Shown: positions 1-13,640, counted from the first letter of the stretch. The stretch: 64,000 nt of DNA from Callaeas wilsoni (GCA_013398955.1 VWPU01006267.1:62001-126000); one strand, 5' to 3'. Numbers and translations: made by a program. The notes: a model not told the origin generated them from the sequence alone.

Positions 1-3000
1 AAGAGCTGGAAGATGGAGAGATAGATGTAACTATGGGTGGAAAATAGCTATTTTTAAGTGCAAAGTCACAGCTTTCAGGAGAAATATCAGTAATTTCAGC
101 TAAGGATTGGGAGTTCATCCTATGAACGTGAAAATAAAAAGAAAGAAAGAAACAGCAGTTTATTTCAGGATGATCTACAAGCCACCAATGTACTGTTGCT
201 GGGAGAAATGCAATCTTAAGTAAGATGCTTGACACAAGGCACTTCCTTGGGAGTTAAGGAAATAATAACAGTTGTGCTGAAACATCATGTGAAATACAGC
301 TCTGGCCAAGCATGTTTAAGAAGTCAATTCAAACCGGAATGTGCATGAGGAAGAATGACTGGAAAGGTCATCATAAGAATGAAAAAATTCACTTCTGAAA
401 AGAAAGGAAGGGAAACAATTTGGCTCATTCAGTGTAACTAGCTTACACTGTGGTGGGGCAAGTACAGGAAATGGGGAAGAGAAAATGCAAGTTATATAAA
501 GTTGTCACAAGCACAGACGGGTAGCTTGCAAGGCGGGCATGATTAATACAGACTCTGTTATCAGACAGCACAGGGTCTGTCATCTATTTGATTACTTTCG
601 AGTTCTCAGCACAGATTATCAGGTGTTTGTAAGGAAGGAGCAGCTTCTGTCAGAGTGAGAAAGAATATCATGCTATTGGACTGTCAGACAATTTTCCACT
701 CTCCTACTACAGTCCACCTAAGCACAAAACCGCCTCCACAGAAGCAGAAGCTTCATGATGAGGTTTCTATTCAGAAATCTATTCTCTCTCCAGCTGTTAC
801 CCATCTTGTCCTTTGCCTCCAGCTGCTACTTGTAAATCCAGTAAGGATTACTAAAAAGGTATCAAGATCAGAAAACCAAATTTTAATACTTAAGATTTTA
901 CTACTTCATCTTTAAGGTTTACAAAGAAGTAAAACTAAAAAAACTTCTGTGTTTTCTGACATGGGTAGATCTTGTTCGATTTTGTGCTGAAATAAGTGAA
1001 TATGTTCAATATATTGTGAGAAGCACGTTAACCCAAAGAATGGCCTGAGAGGAATCAGCCTCACCATTATACCTCATTCATGTTGTGCCTTCACTTTACT
1101 ATTTATAATCTCACATTCTCTTAAATGGCAGCTGTCAAAAAGAAACCAAAACAATCATATGCCTGTTCACAATTGGCAAGTAAAAGCAAATACTCATCTC
1201 TGTGTGGGATTACTTCTGGTTAGATTCCACTAGAACATGCCACACACTGTAAAACCTTATAATTACTAATTAGACAATCAAGGAGAGGACTGAGAGTGCC
1301 ATTCTCCAACCCAGATTACCAGGAAATAAACACCAAAACAGAAATAAAATGACACTTATCTCCAGAAACTGAATACAGCCTAAAAACACATATAAAGGAA
1401 AAGACAGACCCTCAGGGAGCATTCTAGCACACCCCTAAGGCTCTAGGCTAAGATCCAAAACTGCCCTTCAGGAATGACAGTGGCAGGAATCAGAGGGACT
1501 TTGGCATACTTGACCCAGTTTGGTGACCCTCTCCCTTGACCTTTTGCTGCTGCTGCTGCTTTTGTAGTGCAATCCATTCAGGGCATTGGTAGGGGAATAA
1601 AACAACATCGGCCCACATTCCAGCAGACTACAGGGAAATTAAGGAACTAATTTTGAATCACCATGTTTACAAACAGTGGCCCAGTTTACAGAGCTCGTCA
1701 GGGAGTTGAACTTTTAACGACAGTTTTAAATACAGTGAAATAGGTTTCAGAAGAAAAAGCAATAGCTGTCCAGAGACTGTACGGTGTGGGTGGGAGCAAA
1801 TGGCACTCCCATAAAGAATGGAGCAGCTGCTGCCAGTTCAGCATAGTTATGCAGTATTTAGCATACTTCACCCCTGAGGATGATTATCTTTCTGTCATGA
1901 GCACAAAACACAGATAACTCATGAGCCAGTCGAATCTCTTTCTCATAAGTGGTAGAGAGGTAATGCACTGATAACTCTTTGGAGGTTAAATATATTTATT
2001 CTATTGGAACTAGCTTTTATTATTATGGCATTTGAATGGGACAGATATTGTCTGAAATCCTGATTTTTCATTTCTCTCTCTGTTTGGGTTAAGCTTTTTG
2101 TTGTATCTGCATTATGCTTGCCACAGTAGAATATAAGAGTAACCCATAAAAGGCAGTGAAAAGAAACATTGGATAAGCACATACATTTCTCATATACATT
2201 TCTTCATTAGGTTCTATGGTGCAAGTGCATGCACCTGTTTTCTTAGGGTACCTGTGTGGATGAAAACCTGCCCAAAAAGGAGATCAGTAATACAATCTAT
2301 TATTAAGAGATCTGTGTTCTGTTCCTGTGGTAAAATGACAACAAGTAAGAAATTCTGAGGTGGAAGCCATGAAACGGCACAGTTTCTCTAAATCTCTCAA
2401 AATTCTCATTTTCTTCCTCCCCCCACTTCATAGCAAAGTAGATTTCTAAAGGGAGCAACAGCGACACTTTACACTGTCCTGACACCCTGGCCATCCCACA
2501 CTGAGCAACACTAACAGCCCAGCAGGACCACTTCTAGTGTAAATGATTGCTTCAGGAGACACTTGATTTAGGAGATACGTGATTATTTAATGGAATTCGC
2601 AGAAGCTCTGGCCTGGAGTGATTTTTTTTTTCTCCCCTGTGAAATACGTGCAACTCTGAGCCAACCCTTCATTTGTTAAGCTAAAGCAACTTCTTTCAAG
2701 AGGGGATTGCCAAAGTGCGTCATCAGGGAATTAGGCTGTAACAGGGATGCTGGAGCCTTCATTTCAGACTCTTTGGCATGATCACATGGTTAAGTTTAAA
2801 ACAAATTCCAAAAGAAGCACCTATGCATTGCAACACTGAAGCTAAGAAAGAGAGCTATAAGCACCAGTGGGACACTTGTCTGTTTACGGGTAATTCACTT
2901 CCAGTTTGGCTCCTACTTGGAAGGGACTGTTCCCTCTTTCTTTAAGGAGAGGCCAGGGGATTTTAGACTCCTAAACTGGGCATCTGAGTTGAATGGTAAA

Positions 3001-5350
3001 GGTTAAAATGGAATGCAGCCTTATGAACCTTCCTGTTCAGAAACGTAGTCTTTGTGTCATCATAAGAAGGATCTATCCATTAATTATTCACCATTCTTGG
3101 TTGTCAGCTTAATCTAAAAAATGCATTTCAAAAGAATAAAATAGAGATACAGAGGTCCTTTACTCATTGTATCTTGCATAACCTTCATAAGCTAAGTCAA
3201 TTTGGCCCTTAATATAACCAATATGTGGAAAAAAATTTTTTTAAAAATCACCAGAGCTATTTTTCACAGAAATTGCCTGACAGCTACTTTTGGGTAGAGG
3301 GCAAAGAGAATATAGAGAGAGAACTCCATCTTCACTTTTTTCCTTGTGCATTATAAATGGCTTTATATAGAGCAACATACTAAAATTTTTAAAAGTAGAT
3401 TGCTTGTATGTTGAGCTGAAAAAAACCTGCTTAAAATTCTGATAGAGACCGATTATTCTAACTGCTGAACAGCTTTTCCAACTACAAGGCTCAGAAAGAT
3501 TCATCCGTACAATGCACCACTGTCACTCAATCAAAGATGTTTTATAATCCACTTTTGAAAGCAATAATTTCCTAAATTCTGTGAAAAGATCAGTCTTTTT
3601 CCTCTCAGAGGTTATAAATTATCCCTATTACAGCTTTTTTTCTTTTTTTACTGTTAAAAGACAGCTAACTTTATTATTGGGAAAGGAGGTTGAATGGTAC
3701 CGGAGAAGGCAAGTAAAACAAAAGGCATCTGAGAGATGTTCTGAATGCCTTGCTGCAGCAGTGGGGGAAAAGCACCTTCTCACCACCACAGGCAGGTAAA
3801 GCCTGAGAGGGTATTCTCCAGAAAACCAGGATAATTTGCCATTTGGGACTCAGCTTTCATGGTCAAGTACATGTGCCTCAATAACTCACATTTCTATTAA
3901 CTTTTTGACAATCTGCATTAATAAGCACATAAATAGAAACTTCTCAGGAAATTTAAAATACAAAAAAAACCCAGAAGAAACAAATCACTTGTTTCATCAG
4001 TGCCTCTTCTGAGTTGTTCTATCTTTTGCTGCTTCTGTAACAGTTTTTATCTAATCCACTCCAGGTTTTCACAGTTTTGTGATGCATACTCTAGTACAGG
4101 GATGGCTGATAATAGACCAGGTCTTTATCTGCGAAATGGGGGTAGTAATCTTTCATTTTTTTGCTTTTAGACTGGTATTTGATGGCAAAGCACTCAGGGA
4201 AAAGGGTGTTTCTTACTATTTACGTACATAGTAGTTGAGCATTTGTCTCATCTTCATGCTCTGTTCCTCTCTGTCATTTCAGAGAACTCTGATACTCAAA
4301 GCCCTGTGCCTTTCATTTTTTTTTCCCAGAGAGAATTTGTCAAGGCTCTTCATGACAAGACATTAATATTTATTTTTTTATGAAGCTGACAAAAGTAGAA
4401 AGAACAAAACCAACCCCTCAACCCCCTCACCAACCTCTGCATTCAAAATCAGTTGAAAGAAAATCTACAGAAATTTACTTTCAATTATTTTAGGCAATGT
4501 ATCTCCTTGTTTCAGTAACTGGACCCCATGAGTGCAACATCAGGAGGTGAGTAGGGCTGCTTTATAATACTTATCTAGACTAGGCACGTGATGCTTGCAA
4601 GACTCTTCAAGGCATGAGTCAAAGCAAAAGAGAGTGGGTAAGAGGGATAATAGGTTAGCACTCCAGTAGGGCAAGAAGCAGCACTGAAAAGGGGAAATGT
4701 GCAACAGCTTAAAGTTTCTACCTGTCTCAGGTGACAAGAAAATTGTTTAATTTCTAATGTAGCAAAGACATTTAAAAATATCTATCACGTTCATGGTACC
4801 ACTCTTGGGAATCATGAGGTTTGCACACAGTTTTGAACCTGATGCAGAAAGGTTTTCTGTTCAAGCAGATGCTTGAGATAAGCTTAACTAGACAGAAACT
4901 TCCTAGTGGAAAAAAAAAAAGGAAAAAAATGTTTTTGTAATTTTTCATTTCCATTTTCTCCAGGAAATATTTTTATTACTGAAATATTTTGATTTATAAA
5001 TCAAATAGTTAAACATCAAAGCAAATTGACATGAGATGCCACAGAGTCTCAAAGTTATTTTCTTATCTGTAGCCCAGACTCACTGGTCAGATCACTTTGC
5101 TCTAGCCAAGATAATGAGGTGATTCACAAAAAGTCTTCAACCACAAGCACAGATAAGAGAGATGCAATCTAGCCATGGAGCTTCATCCTGAGAAGGGAAA
5201 CAGCATTTGCAGGAGGCAGGATGATAACTCACCACACAAGTTTCAAGGCTGAATTCAGTGTTGAAAATGTGTCAAATGAAACGTTTCTAAACATTTTGTG
5301 CAACACTTATTTAGGTACTGTTTGAGTTTCTTAAAAACTTATTAAGAATG
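1..5350. other. AT-rich unique DNA, no gene recognised
   Basis: I see no conserved coding frame, RNA gene or mobile element here. Open frames are short (under about 90 codons), overlap on both strands and have no recognisable domain. The only simple repeat of note is a (TGC)5 run at about 1545-1560. A T-run near 2620-2630 and an A-run near 4909-4930 are ordinary homopolymers. The stretch is best treated as intergenic or intronic. Confidence 0.7.
1545..1560. repeat. (TGC)5 microsatellite
   Basis: Five perfect TGC/CTG units and one extra base, between TT-rich flanks. It is short and not in a credible coding frame. Confidence 0.8.
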
Positions 5351-5351
5351 T

Positions 5352-5428
5352 AAACAAAACCTAAAAAAAAAACCCAAGAAAAACAAAAAAAAAAAACAAA
5401 ACAAAAAAAAAATGAAACAAAATAAAAC
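5352..5428. repeat. A-rich low-complexity tract
   Basis: About 75 bases made almost only of A with scattered single C, and occasional G or T. No recognisable retrotransposon body precedes it on the plus strand, so it is described as low complexity and not as a poly(A) tail. Confidence 0.85.
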
Positions 5429-8400
5429 TTGACCACAGAATTTCTTGCCTCTCAACTTCTGAAGGTTTGAACATATACTTTGAGGTGGGCTTAAGTCAGA
5501 ATGTAATCCGCTTAATTGTCTGCAGATTGTGCGTTATTCCAGTCCCTATAAGATGGAAACCATTATCAAATATTTTTTTCATTTGCTTACAGCAGTATAG
5601 CTTTCCTACATTCTGCTGCACTGGCTGGATCAGGACAACCGACATCAGAGAAAATTTTGTGCTTGAACTCTGAATTTTTGTACTTCTGGATATTTATTTT
5701 GCTCTTACTCAAACTATTTTGAACTTTCTGAACACAAAAAACTCATAAAGAATTTAAGATAGACTTTTACAGCTCCTAAAGTTTCTTTTGATATTTGCAA
5801 TTTATTCTGTTACAAAAAATTGTAAGTGAGCCATTTTTTCTATATCAATTCCTGCTGTTACCAGGGCAAAAGTAGAGGTGGCTAAATAAATTGAGCCATT
5901 TGAAAAATTTGAAATATTTTTCTCATTTTAACTGAGGAAATTACTTCTAATAAAATAATGCTGAGTAATCATAGAAAGGTGGGATTATACCATGGTAGGG
6001 TCAAACAACACTTATGCAATTCCCCAAAACCATTTTCTAGCACTTTCAGAGCACTTCAGTGATGAATATTTCAGAAACTCTTAAGCACCAAATCACTACA
6101 CTATCCCCTACATATTTAAAGTGTCCTTCCCATTCAGAAGTGTTTATGCATAAAATTAGATTTGCAGCAAACTACCCATTTCACTACCACCTTCTGCATT
6201 CAGCCCTGTTTGGGATGGCTGGGCTTTCCTTTGTGATCTTATGTGTTGGAAAGGATTGTGAGAACATGAGGACTCTATAGTGTTTGGTAGGTCCAGATTA
6301 AAGAAGCAGACTCAGCAATTACTCAAACAAGTAAAATTTTTGACTTTGACCCGAGGTTAATTTCCTGAACCATAATCTGCCTTGCTTTCTGCCTCCAAAG
6401 CTGATACCAACAAGAAAGCTTCAGACATAAGGGTACGACATGGAAGTTAAATGATACAGTGGTTCAACTGAAAAACCCAATAAATTGGTCTTCATCTAAT
6501 TCTAGAGAAGCTGATGTTTCTCAGCAGCAGCATACCCTCTTTACCCTCTTCCTCTGTCTCTTGCATAAAGACTATGGGTTGTCTACACAGGGGCCATACT
6601 GAACATGAATATAAAGTGACATTATATCAGAATGGTTTCTCTGATTTGGAAGTGAATCAAACGAAAGCAAATTAAGGCGGTTATCTTTCTTTTATTTTCT
6701 TTTCCAAAATGAGAAAGTCTTTGCATTACTTTAATGTAGTTTAATTAATCCAACTTACATCAGTTAGCCTGGATTAATTACCCAGAGAAGACAAGTACAA
6801 AATTCAGGTTTCACTGAATCAGCATTTGTACTAGCACAATAAAAGTAGTTGATTTTAAGTATATAGACTATGATGGTAAACCCAGTAACATTCATTATGA
6901 CTGCTCACATACCTGAAGAAAGACACAATTTTAAATGCTTACAATAAAGCAAAAGCATGAGGGGATAAAAAAAGGATTTTCAAAGTGGGTAGTCTAAAGG
7001 AGCATAAAATAGAATTGCCGTCAGACAAATGAAATATCAATATTGCTTTGTAAAGTAAGTGTTTCTTTATGGCAAGATGGATCAGTTCCATTAACATATG
7101 AATAGGTTTTCATAACATTACATCGTTTAAATAGAAACAGTCAAACTAGTGGAACTTATAGTCTCTTGCTTTTAAACTGAACCACATTGCTTCAATTTGC
7201 GTCATCTGTCAGCTCATGTGCAGATGTTCCCTTTCACACCCAAGCTGGCTGGTCAGAGCAGTACTTGTTCCAGTTGGAGGTTACCTTCTCCCAGAGAGTG
7301 TGGGATATCTGACAGAAATTTTGAGGTGTCTGCTTTAGAGATGCCTAGTCTGCTTGAGGCAAATCTGGCCTTTACCTGAAACACTTAAATCACCCAGCTA
7401 GAGCAGGTCATTTCACCCAAAAGGAGATCAGGCCACATTTCCACAAACCTCCTACTAGGAAAGAGATAAGAGAATCTTTGGGCAGAAACCTTTCTACTAT
7501 CCCCATGGGACCCAGAAAACCACACAGTCAGACAGGGCTACACAAGTGTATGGAATGAAAATGAGATTGAGGCTTCTGAGACAGTGGATGATAAAGGGCA
7601 AGAAGTAGCAAGTCAAGAATGATGCTGACATTATTTTTGCTGTGTCTCATCCTAGCTGTGCTCAGAAAGATCACAGCTCCCTCCTACTACTGGACTGTCT
7701 TATTACTGACCTGTGTTAGAGAACAGAAAATTTTGCCAGATCTACCAGTCTATGGCATAATAGCCTTTTCCAGTCCAGGTCATCCTGACTGAATCAAATT
7801 ACACCAACAGAACTCAGCAGTAACTGGAGGTTAATCAATAGAGTCTGGAAGGAATAATGTCTTCACGTGGCCAGCACCAGCGAAACGGGATGCCAGACCA
7901 CAGCCTAGCCAAGCAAGGGTATGCCAGAAATCGACATTAAATCAGACAAAGGGTTGCACAAGTGTTTCTGGTTTGTCCAAGAAACATGCACAGAAACTAC
8001 CTGATTATGAACAGACAAAGCATGCAACATAAACCTATCTAAAACGCATAGTGCAGAATGATGTATGTTTTAGTGAACCTAGACAGACCTGCTCCATCCA
8101 ATTGCTTCTCTCCTTCTGTTTTTTTGTATCCCACAGTGTGGGCAAGACCTTCTGCCAGCTGTTTCTCTGGTGACCAGAAAACATCTGCCTTTTTGTCCCC
8201 TCACCATTTCATTTGGCCTGACTCTGAGGCAAATAGCACTAGTACTAGATAAAGTCAGTTCCTTCTGGGTTTTTCCTCCTGGGGTTTTCCACAGAACAGC
8301 AACTTTAGAATAAGATAAGCAGTGAGAAGGGCAGCACTTTAAGCAAAGGGAAACACTCTTCCAGCTCATAATACTTGACGAGTTTCTGCTAGTACAAAGG

Positions 8401-10319
8401 ATTTGTCTTTTCCATATCAGTCCCCTTTAACCACAAGGCAAATATCAAACCAGTGACAAAATGAGAGAAAGAGCAATTTGAAGATGCTAAAGAGTCTGTG
8501 GAGGGAGGAAAGACAAACTCCTGAGAGCTGAGGACAGCAGTTCCAGAATGATTAATACATGCATGGTCTTGAATGTAAGCACTAATGGCATGCAATGAAA
8601 TTGAGCTGTCTGGGGAAATCAAGCAGGACACACTTTGCAACACCACAGCCTTCCTCTAGAGTTTAATTTTCATGTTTACCACTATCAAAATCCTTTCTCC
8701 GGGTCTCAGCACTTTCCCATGGTTTTCTCACACAGTTACTCCTGCAGCTCAGGAGAGGAAAAATAATTTTGAAATTTATCCAGGGACCTGCTTACTGAAT
8801 GTGAGTGTAGCTCTACAGAAACCACAGTGACTTCAGCTTTCACAAACAGTACATGACAGAAGAGAAGTTAGAAGCATCTTTTACTGTCTTGCTAATCCAT
8901 GCAAATATGGACTGTGCTTTTGTCCTGCCTGACCTCTGCAGTTCAGCTCTTGGGAAAAAGAGAAATTTCAGAAAAGCATAGTGGTTTATGTAGCATTCCT
9001 TCATGACTCAAACTTTAGTATACCAACAAAATTACACTTTTGAATAACGATGATTAAAAATTTTAGGAGTCTTAGTGATTGATTGTTTGCATGTAGAAGC
9101 TTTAAATTTTCCACATTTATTCATGAGGGGGAGGTTGTCATTCCAAAAGACACAAAGCTTCCTCCCCTCAAATAAACAAAAATTAGATTTTTTTTTTGCT
9201 ATCAAGTGGCAAAACTACCTAGCAGAATACTCACTTAAACCTCTTAAGGTATCACCATTTACACACAGTTCCAATTTATTTCCTTTGTGAGCTAGTTTAT
9301 GCTTAATAGAATTTGACACTCCTAAATGCTCTACTGAAACACTATCAAGGTACAGAACTAATAAAGATAATTACCCTTGCAGAGTGGAAAGTACTTCTGA
9401 ATGGACTCATTGAACCAGACTATATCTGTTGCAGAAGACTTTTCTCAAACACAAACAAAATTGTTACAGAATGCAGGCTATTAGGAAAAAATATAGTATA
9501 ATCTCTTGTAATTTACACCTTTCCACATCATAATTTAGTCCAGGAGTTGAAAAAGCAGTATTGAGAATGATTCAAATAGTTACAAAAGTTTAAATATAAC
9601 AGGTCATGTATCCCTACATAGGAAAAGAAAGGAGGGGAAAGAAGTGTGTATCGACTTGCTTCCTAAACAACTCTAAATGAGAGAAAAGTGCATATCAGTG
9701 CACGTTGTCCTGGCATATCAGAGAAAACTGCCATGGGCTGATTTGCAAGCTATTAAAAATGACCTCTGTTAGTCACATAATGCAAAGGGATGCCATCAAC
9801 TGCCTCCCAATTCCTGTCAGGATTGAACTTATTCATTCTTCCTACCTCCCTGACAGGTTGTGTTTTTCTTCTAATAGCAGCTGCTAAAAATGATGGATGT
9901 CCTCACCCTCCTTGCTTTGTCACTCATCCTCTGTCTGAACTGAAGTTTGCCACATGGGAGGAGCAAGCCCAGCCTGATGACTGGCACCTTTAATATATAT
10001 GGTGGTCAAATGATCCACGGCTGGCATGAGCTGCTTTAACCTCACAAAGTTAATGGAACTAAAACATTTTCAATGCCAGCTGATGACTGACCCATCTTCT
10101 CTGCAATTATTCAAAGCAGTCAGATTTGTAAAGAGAGGTAAACTATTTTGCTATATCAGCTGACTGAGTTGGATAAATTGGACAAAAAATCCTAAACCAC
10201 CAAAAAAATTGCTTGTATTTAACTATTTGTGATGTTGAACTGCACTGGTCTATGTGGATATCCAAATTGGCTTAGCTAGTCCTTGTGGATGAGGTTTACA
10301 CCACTTCTGTTAGGGTACC
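5429..10319. other. AT-rich unique DNA, no gene recognised
   Basis: No gene or transposable element is supported here. Open frames on both strands are short, and their translations show no family signature. The one structured site I noted is the inverted repeat at 6742-6780, listed separately. Confidence 0.65.
6742..6780. promoter_or_regulatory. Perfect 10-bp inverted repeat of homeodomain-type sites
   Basis: The arms TAATTAATCC (6742-6751) and GGATTAATTA (6771-6780) are exact reverse complements separated by 19 bases. Each arm combines a TAATTA core, typical of Antp/LIM/paired-class homeodomains, with GGATTA, the core preferred by K50 homeodomains such as OTX, PITX and GSC. The sequence shows the symmetry; a regulatory role is inference. 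In AT-rich DNA such arms can arise by chance. Confidence 0.3.
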
Positions 10320-11585
10320 TAACTTGCACCTGTACTGAGCAGGATCACTTCCCCCAGACCTGCTGGCTGCACTCTTGCCAGTGCAGCCTGGTATGTGCCA
10401 GGCCCTGTGGGCTGCAGGGATGCACTGCTGACTCTTGTTCAACTCTCCCACCAGAAACCCATTTTCCTTCAAAGCTTCTTCCTGTCACAGCTGGCTCATG
10501 GCCTCTGCTGTAGCATATGATTTTTTTGTCCCAGGTTAGGATTTTGTCATCTTGAAATTCATGGGGCTTCTATCACCTCATTTCTCCAACCTTTCCCTTT
10601 CCCCTGAATACCAACTCTCCCTGCCAAAATACTGACTGCTCCCACCAACCTAGTATTCTGCCCAAACTTGATGGGAGTCTACTCTCTCCCATCATCCAGA
10701 TTATTAATAAAACCACTCAATAGTATTGGCCCCAATACTGGTCTTGAGGGACAGCACTGGGAACAAGCTGCCAGCTGGGACTTTGTGTTGCTGCTGATAG
10801 TTCAGCCAATTTTCAACCCACTTTATTATCTGCTTATCTACTCTACATATCATCAGTTTGGCTGTTTGGAGATTAGCAGACCATATTAAAAAACCTTCTA
10901 AAATCAAGGTATACACGATCTATGGATCTCGTCTTATCTACAGAGCCATTCCTTCATCACAGAAGGTTGTCAGTTCGGTCCTGCATAATTTGTACTTGTA
11001 AATCCATTCTTCCCATCCTCAGTTAGCTTTCTCCCTTTCATACAGCTGGAATTGGCTTCCAATAAGGGTTTGCTCCATGACTATCACAGGACTGAGGTAA
11101 AGCTGACTGGCCTTTAGTTTCCTGCATCTTGCCCCTTGCCCTTCTAGAAGACGAGTGTGATGCCTGTATTTCTTTTTTTCTTAGACCCTTCTTAGTTGCC
11201 ATCACCTTTAAAAGGTGTTAGAGAGTGGCCTTAAAATTATATTGGTGAGCTCGTTTTATCTGGTCCCACAGACCTGTTTACACTCAATTAGTTGAAGCAC
11301 TCCTTACATTGCCTTCTTGTAGTGTGGATAAGGCTTCACTTAGGCCCTGCTAATAAACCCAGGAACCTTAACAGCCAGTGGACAGAACTTACAAGCAAAA
11401 AAAAAATCAAGTCAAGGACTGAGCATCTTTTCCCTGTCTTTTGTCATTATGTATCCTGGCCCATTGAGTGGCAGGTTCACATTTTTCTTAGCTTTTCTTT
11501 TGGTACAGAAGTACTGGGAAATTTTTTTGTGAGCCTTCACAACACTTGCTAGTTTCATGTCCAGCAAATATTATTCCATCAAAGT
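10320..11585 (-). mobile_element. CR1 LINE fragment (RT region to 3' part), minus strand, ancient
   Basis: Read on the minus strand, this stretch follows the order of an avian CR1 element from within the reverse transcriptase toward the 3' region. The plus-strand text matches CR1 antisense blocks, for example 'actgactggcctttagttt' near 11105-11125, 'ttttcaacccactttat' near 10810-10826 and 'tcccatcatccagatt' near 10687-10702. On the minus strand near 10905 one frame reads VYLDFRRFF, matching the CR1 RT motif A block with its first Asp kept, and a stop follows a few codons later. A neighbouring frame gives WVENWLN, also typical of CR1 RT. Frameshifts and stops make it non-functional. The ends are approximate because divergence is high. 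Confidence 0.85.
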
Positions 11586-12940
11586 ACATTGGGGTGTTTT
11601 TGTATTTTGAGATTAAAGGACACATGAGCAAGCATGTGTGTTTGAATCAGTGTGTGGGTTCTGTTAGTTCAAGAAAAGAAAGATTGTCTTTATTTTTCAT
11701 ACATGGTTAAGGAAAGCTCTTCCACCTGCTCACTTGTATTAGCCCTTCTTGGTTCTCTCTCTGGTCGTTCAGGTTCCTTTTTGGCCAGCCCAGCAGAAAG
11801 GTGAAAATAGAAAGAAAACTCCATCAAGAGATGTCGAAAGGGTGACTGCCTCCAAACAACACATATCACCATTGTAGAAAATAGGGAATCAAACAACTAC
11901 CACTTATTTCTTCATTTAAATGGTCCGTTGACTCATCTTAATATTGGTATTTTTCTTTTGCAGTAGGAAATATCTGAAGAAATAAGATGATTATCCAATG
12001 TGCCCCTGCACAAATACACTTCACATCAATGCTTGAAGTTCTGCATTATCCAAAGCTATTAAGTAGAAGCCTGAAACTGTAGTCAGTCTTGCATAAAGAG
12101 TTAGAAATGCTCTACTCTTTTTAAAATCAATTTATCACTGTGCTCTCCATGGTCTCTGGAGAAAGACAGTAGGCCAGGCTCAGAAAAGGTTATTGAATCA
12201 TTGTTTCTCCAACAATGGTTTTCAATTACAAACAAAGTGAGGGCTCCATTTTGCAAATCCTTACTTTTGGCCTATACACACATGCACTACTACACAGAGA
12301 GGATGAATGGAAAGGATTACCAAATAATGCATGAGGTCCTGTTGACTTCACGGAGGTCAGGCACTTGACTTAACATTCAGGTTTCCAGGCTACAACCTTC
12401 AGCAAGCAGAAGGAAAAGACTTAGAATTGGATCTGTGTGACTAAAATAAAGCAACAAACGTGTCAAAGCGTATTGTAGTCTTAAGAGGATTTAGGAAAGA
12501 ACATTTCACAGTGTACAATGGATTTGCTTAGAAGAGTTGCCTCACTGGCTTTTTTGAAAATTAAGAGTAACCACATGGTTTGTATAGCTGAAGGCAAAAA
12601 GACCCGTTCGACAGCCAAAGCGTAGTCTCATGTTCATTATTATTGTATCATATTCTTCTGGTGCCTAGAAGGTGCACGGCCCTTTCACAGAGAAGTGAGA
12701 ACAATGCTGAAAGATGCAGAGGGTCTAAATTAAACTTCCACAATGGATAGGAGCACAAAAAATTTATTGCAAATACTGTTATTTAGGTGGGTTTGTGTGC
12801 CTCAGAAAGCAATAAAGGGGAATAAGCACTGTCCTGGTCTGTTTGCCGGGGATATCTGTACAAGAAATAGGCAAGGAACTGTCTGGGGAAAAAAGACCTG
12901 GGGGGTAAGGGGCAATTCATGACAGATAGTACATAGCAGC
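11586..12940. other. Unique AT-rich DNA, no gene recognised
   Basis: No coding, RNA or repeat family could be supported. The part from about 12760 to 12940 is somewhat richer in G and has short T-rich and AATAAA-like motifs, but I could not match it to an LTR or other element. Confidence 0.6.
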
Positions 12941-12946
12941 AGGGTA

Positions 12947-13028
12947 AGAGTGTCCTTGCCCATAGCAATGGGGTTGAAATTTCATGATCTTTAAGGTCAC
13001 TTCCAATCCAAACCATTCTATGACTCTA
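12947..13028 (+). mobile_element. CR1 LINE 3' tail, plus strand, severely truncated
   Basis: About 80 bases show the terminal CR1 block: 'gatctttaaggtcacttcca' (about 12986-13005), then 'ccattctatgactctatgg', which is the degenerate ATTCTATGA tail repeat. No CR1 body precedes it, as expected from target-primed reverse transcription that stopped early. Confidence 0.85.
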
Positions 13029-13079
13029 TGGTAAGTTTTTGATGAGGCATTCACATAAAAGGAATGTTACAGAAACTTC

Positions 13080-13640
13080 CCTATCTGACCATTCAGGAAG
13101 CACTGTGGCAGTCACACTCCTACCACTGGATACTTTCACTGCCAGGACTAAAGCCCCTTTGCAGTGGGTGGCTCCAGTGAGCTGATGGGTGTCCTACCTG
13201 CATCCCGACACACCCCAATCTCACACAGACCAGGCTTCTTTACTGGTTTGACCCCAAGCTTCTCACAGCTGAGCATAAAACTTCTGGATCCATAAAGCAA
13301 TTTATTCATGGCATAATAACACAGTGACAGCTCAAATCGTTCACCCATGCAAAGTCTGGGGTCTTCCTGCTGAGTCAGCGGCTCCTGCCGTGTCTCTGGC
13401 TGTCATGTCTCCTGGCTGGGGACACCGGTCCCCATGCCCTTTGTTGTGCAAAGAGATGGCAGCTCAATCTGCAGCTTGTACACCTAGCTGCCTGCACTCA
13501 GTGTGCTCCTCAACTAGGAGAAATGTCAAAGCAGGAACTACCAACGAGGGAGTTGTACCTTGTATAGAAAGGCATTACAGAAGTGTCAGGGCTGGAGGGC
13601 AGGGGGAGACACTAAAGACCAGGTAACAGTTCTTAAAGAC
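13080..13640. other. GC-richer segment of unknown nature
   Basis: This block is richer in G+C and CpG than the surrounding DNA. It permits a 100-codon plus-strand frame (13324-13626) and a 66-codon minus-strand frame with no recognisable domain. It holds the MARE-like site at 13368-13380. It might be a decayed LTR, a regulatory element or unique sequence. I could not identify LTR ends, a polyadenylation context or target-site duplications that would settle this. Confidence 0.35.
13368..13380. promoter_or_regulatory. MARE / antioxidant-response-type site
   Basis: TGCTGAGTCAGCG matches 12 of 13 positions of the TRE-type MAF recognition element TGCTGAGTCAGCA. It contains a perfect 11-bp palindrome, GCTGAGTCAGC, with an AP-1 core. 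Large and small MAF, NRF2 and BACH heterodimers bind such sequences. Occupancy here is inference. The site lies in a GC-richer block, which adds modest weight. Confidence 0.4.

Noticed and set aside
12760..12946. Possible LTR end with AATAAA-type motifs
   Set aside because: No TG...CA ends, second copy or family match could be found.
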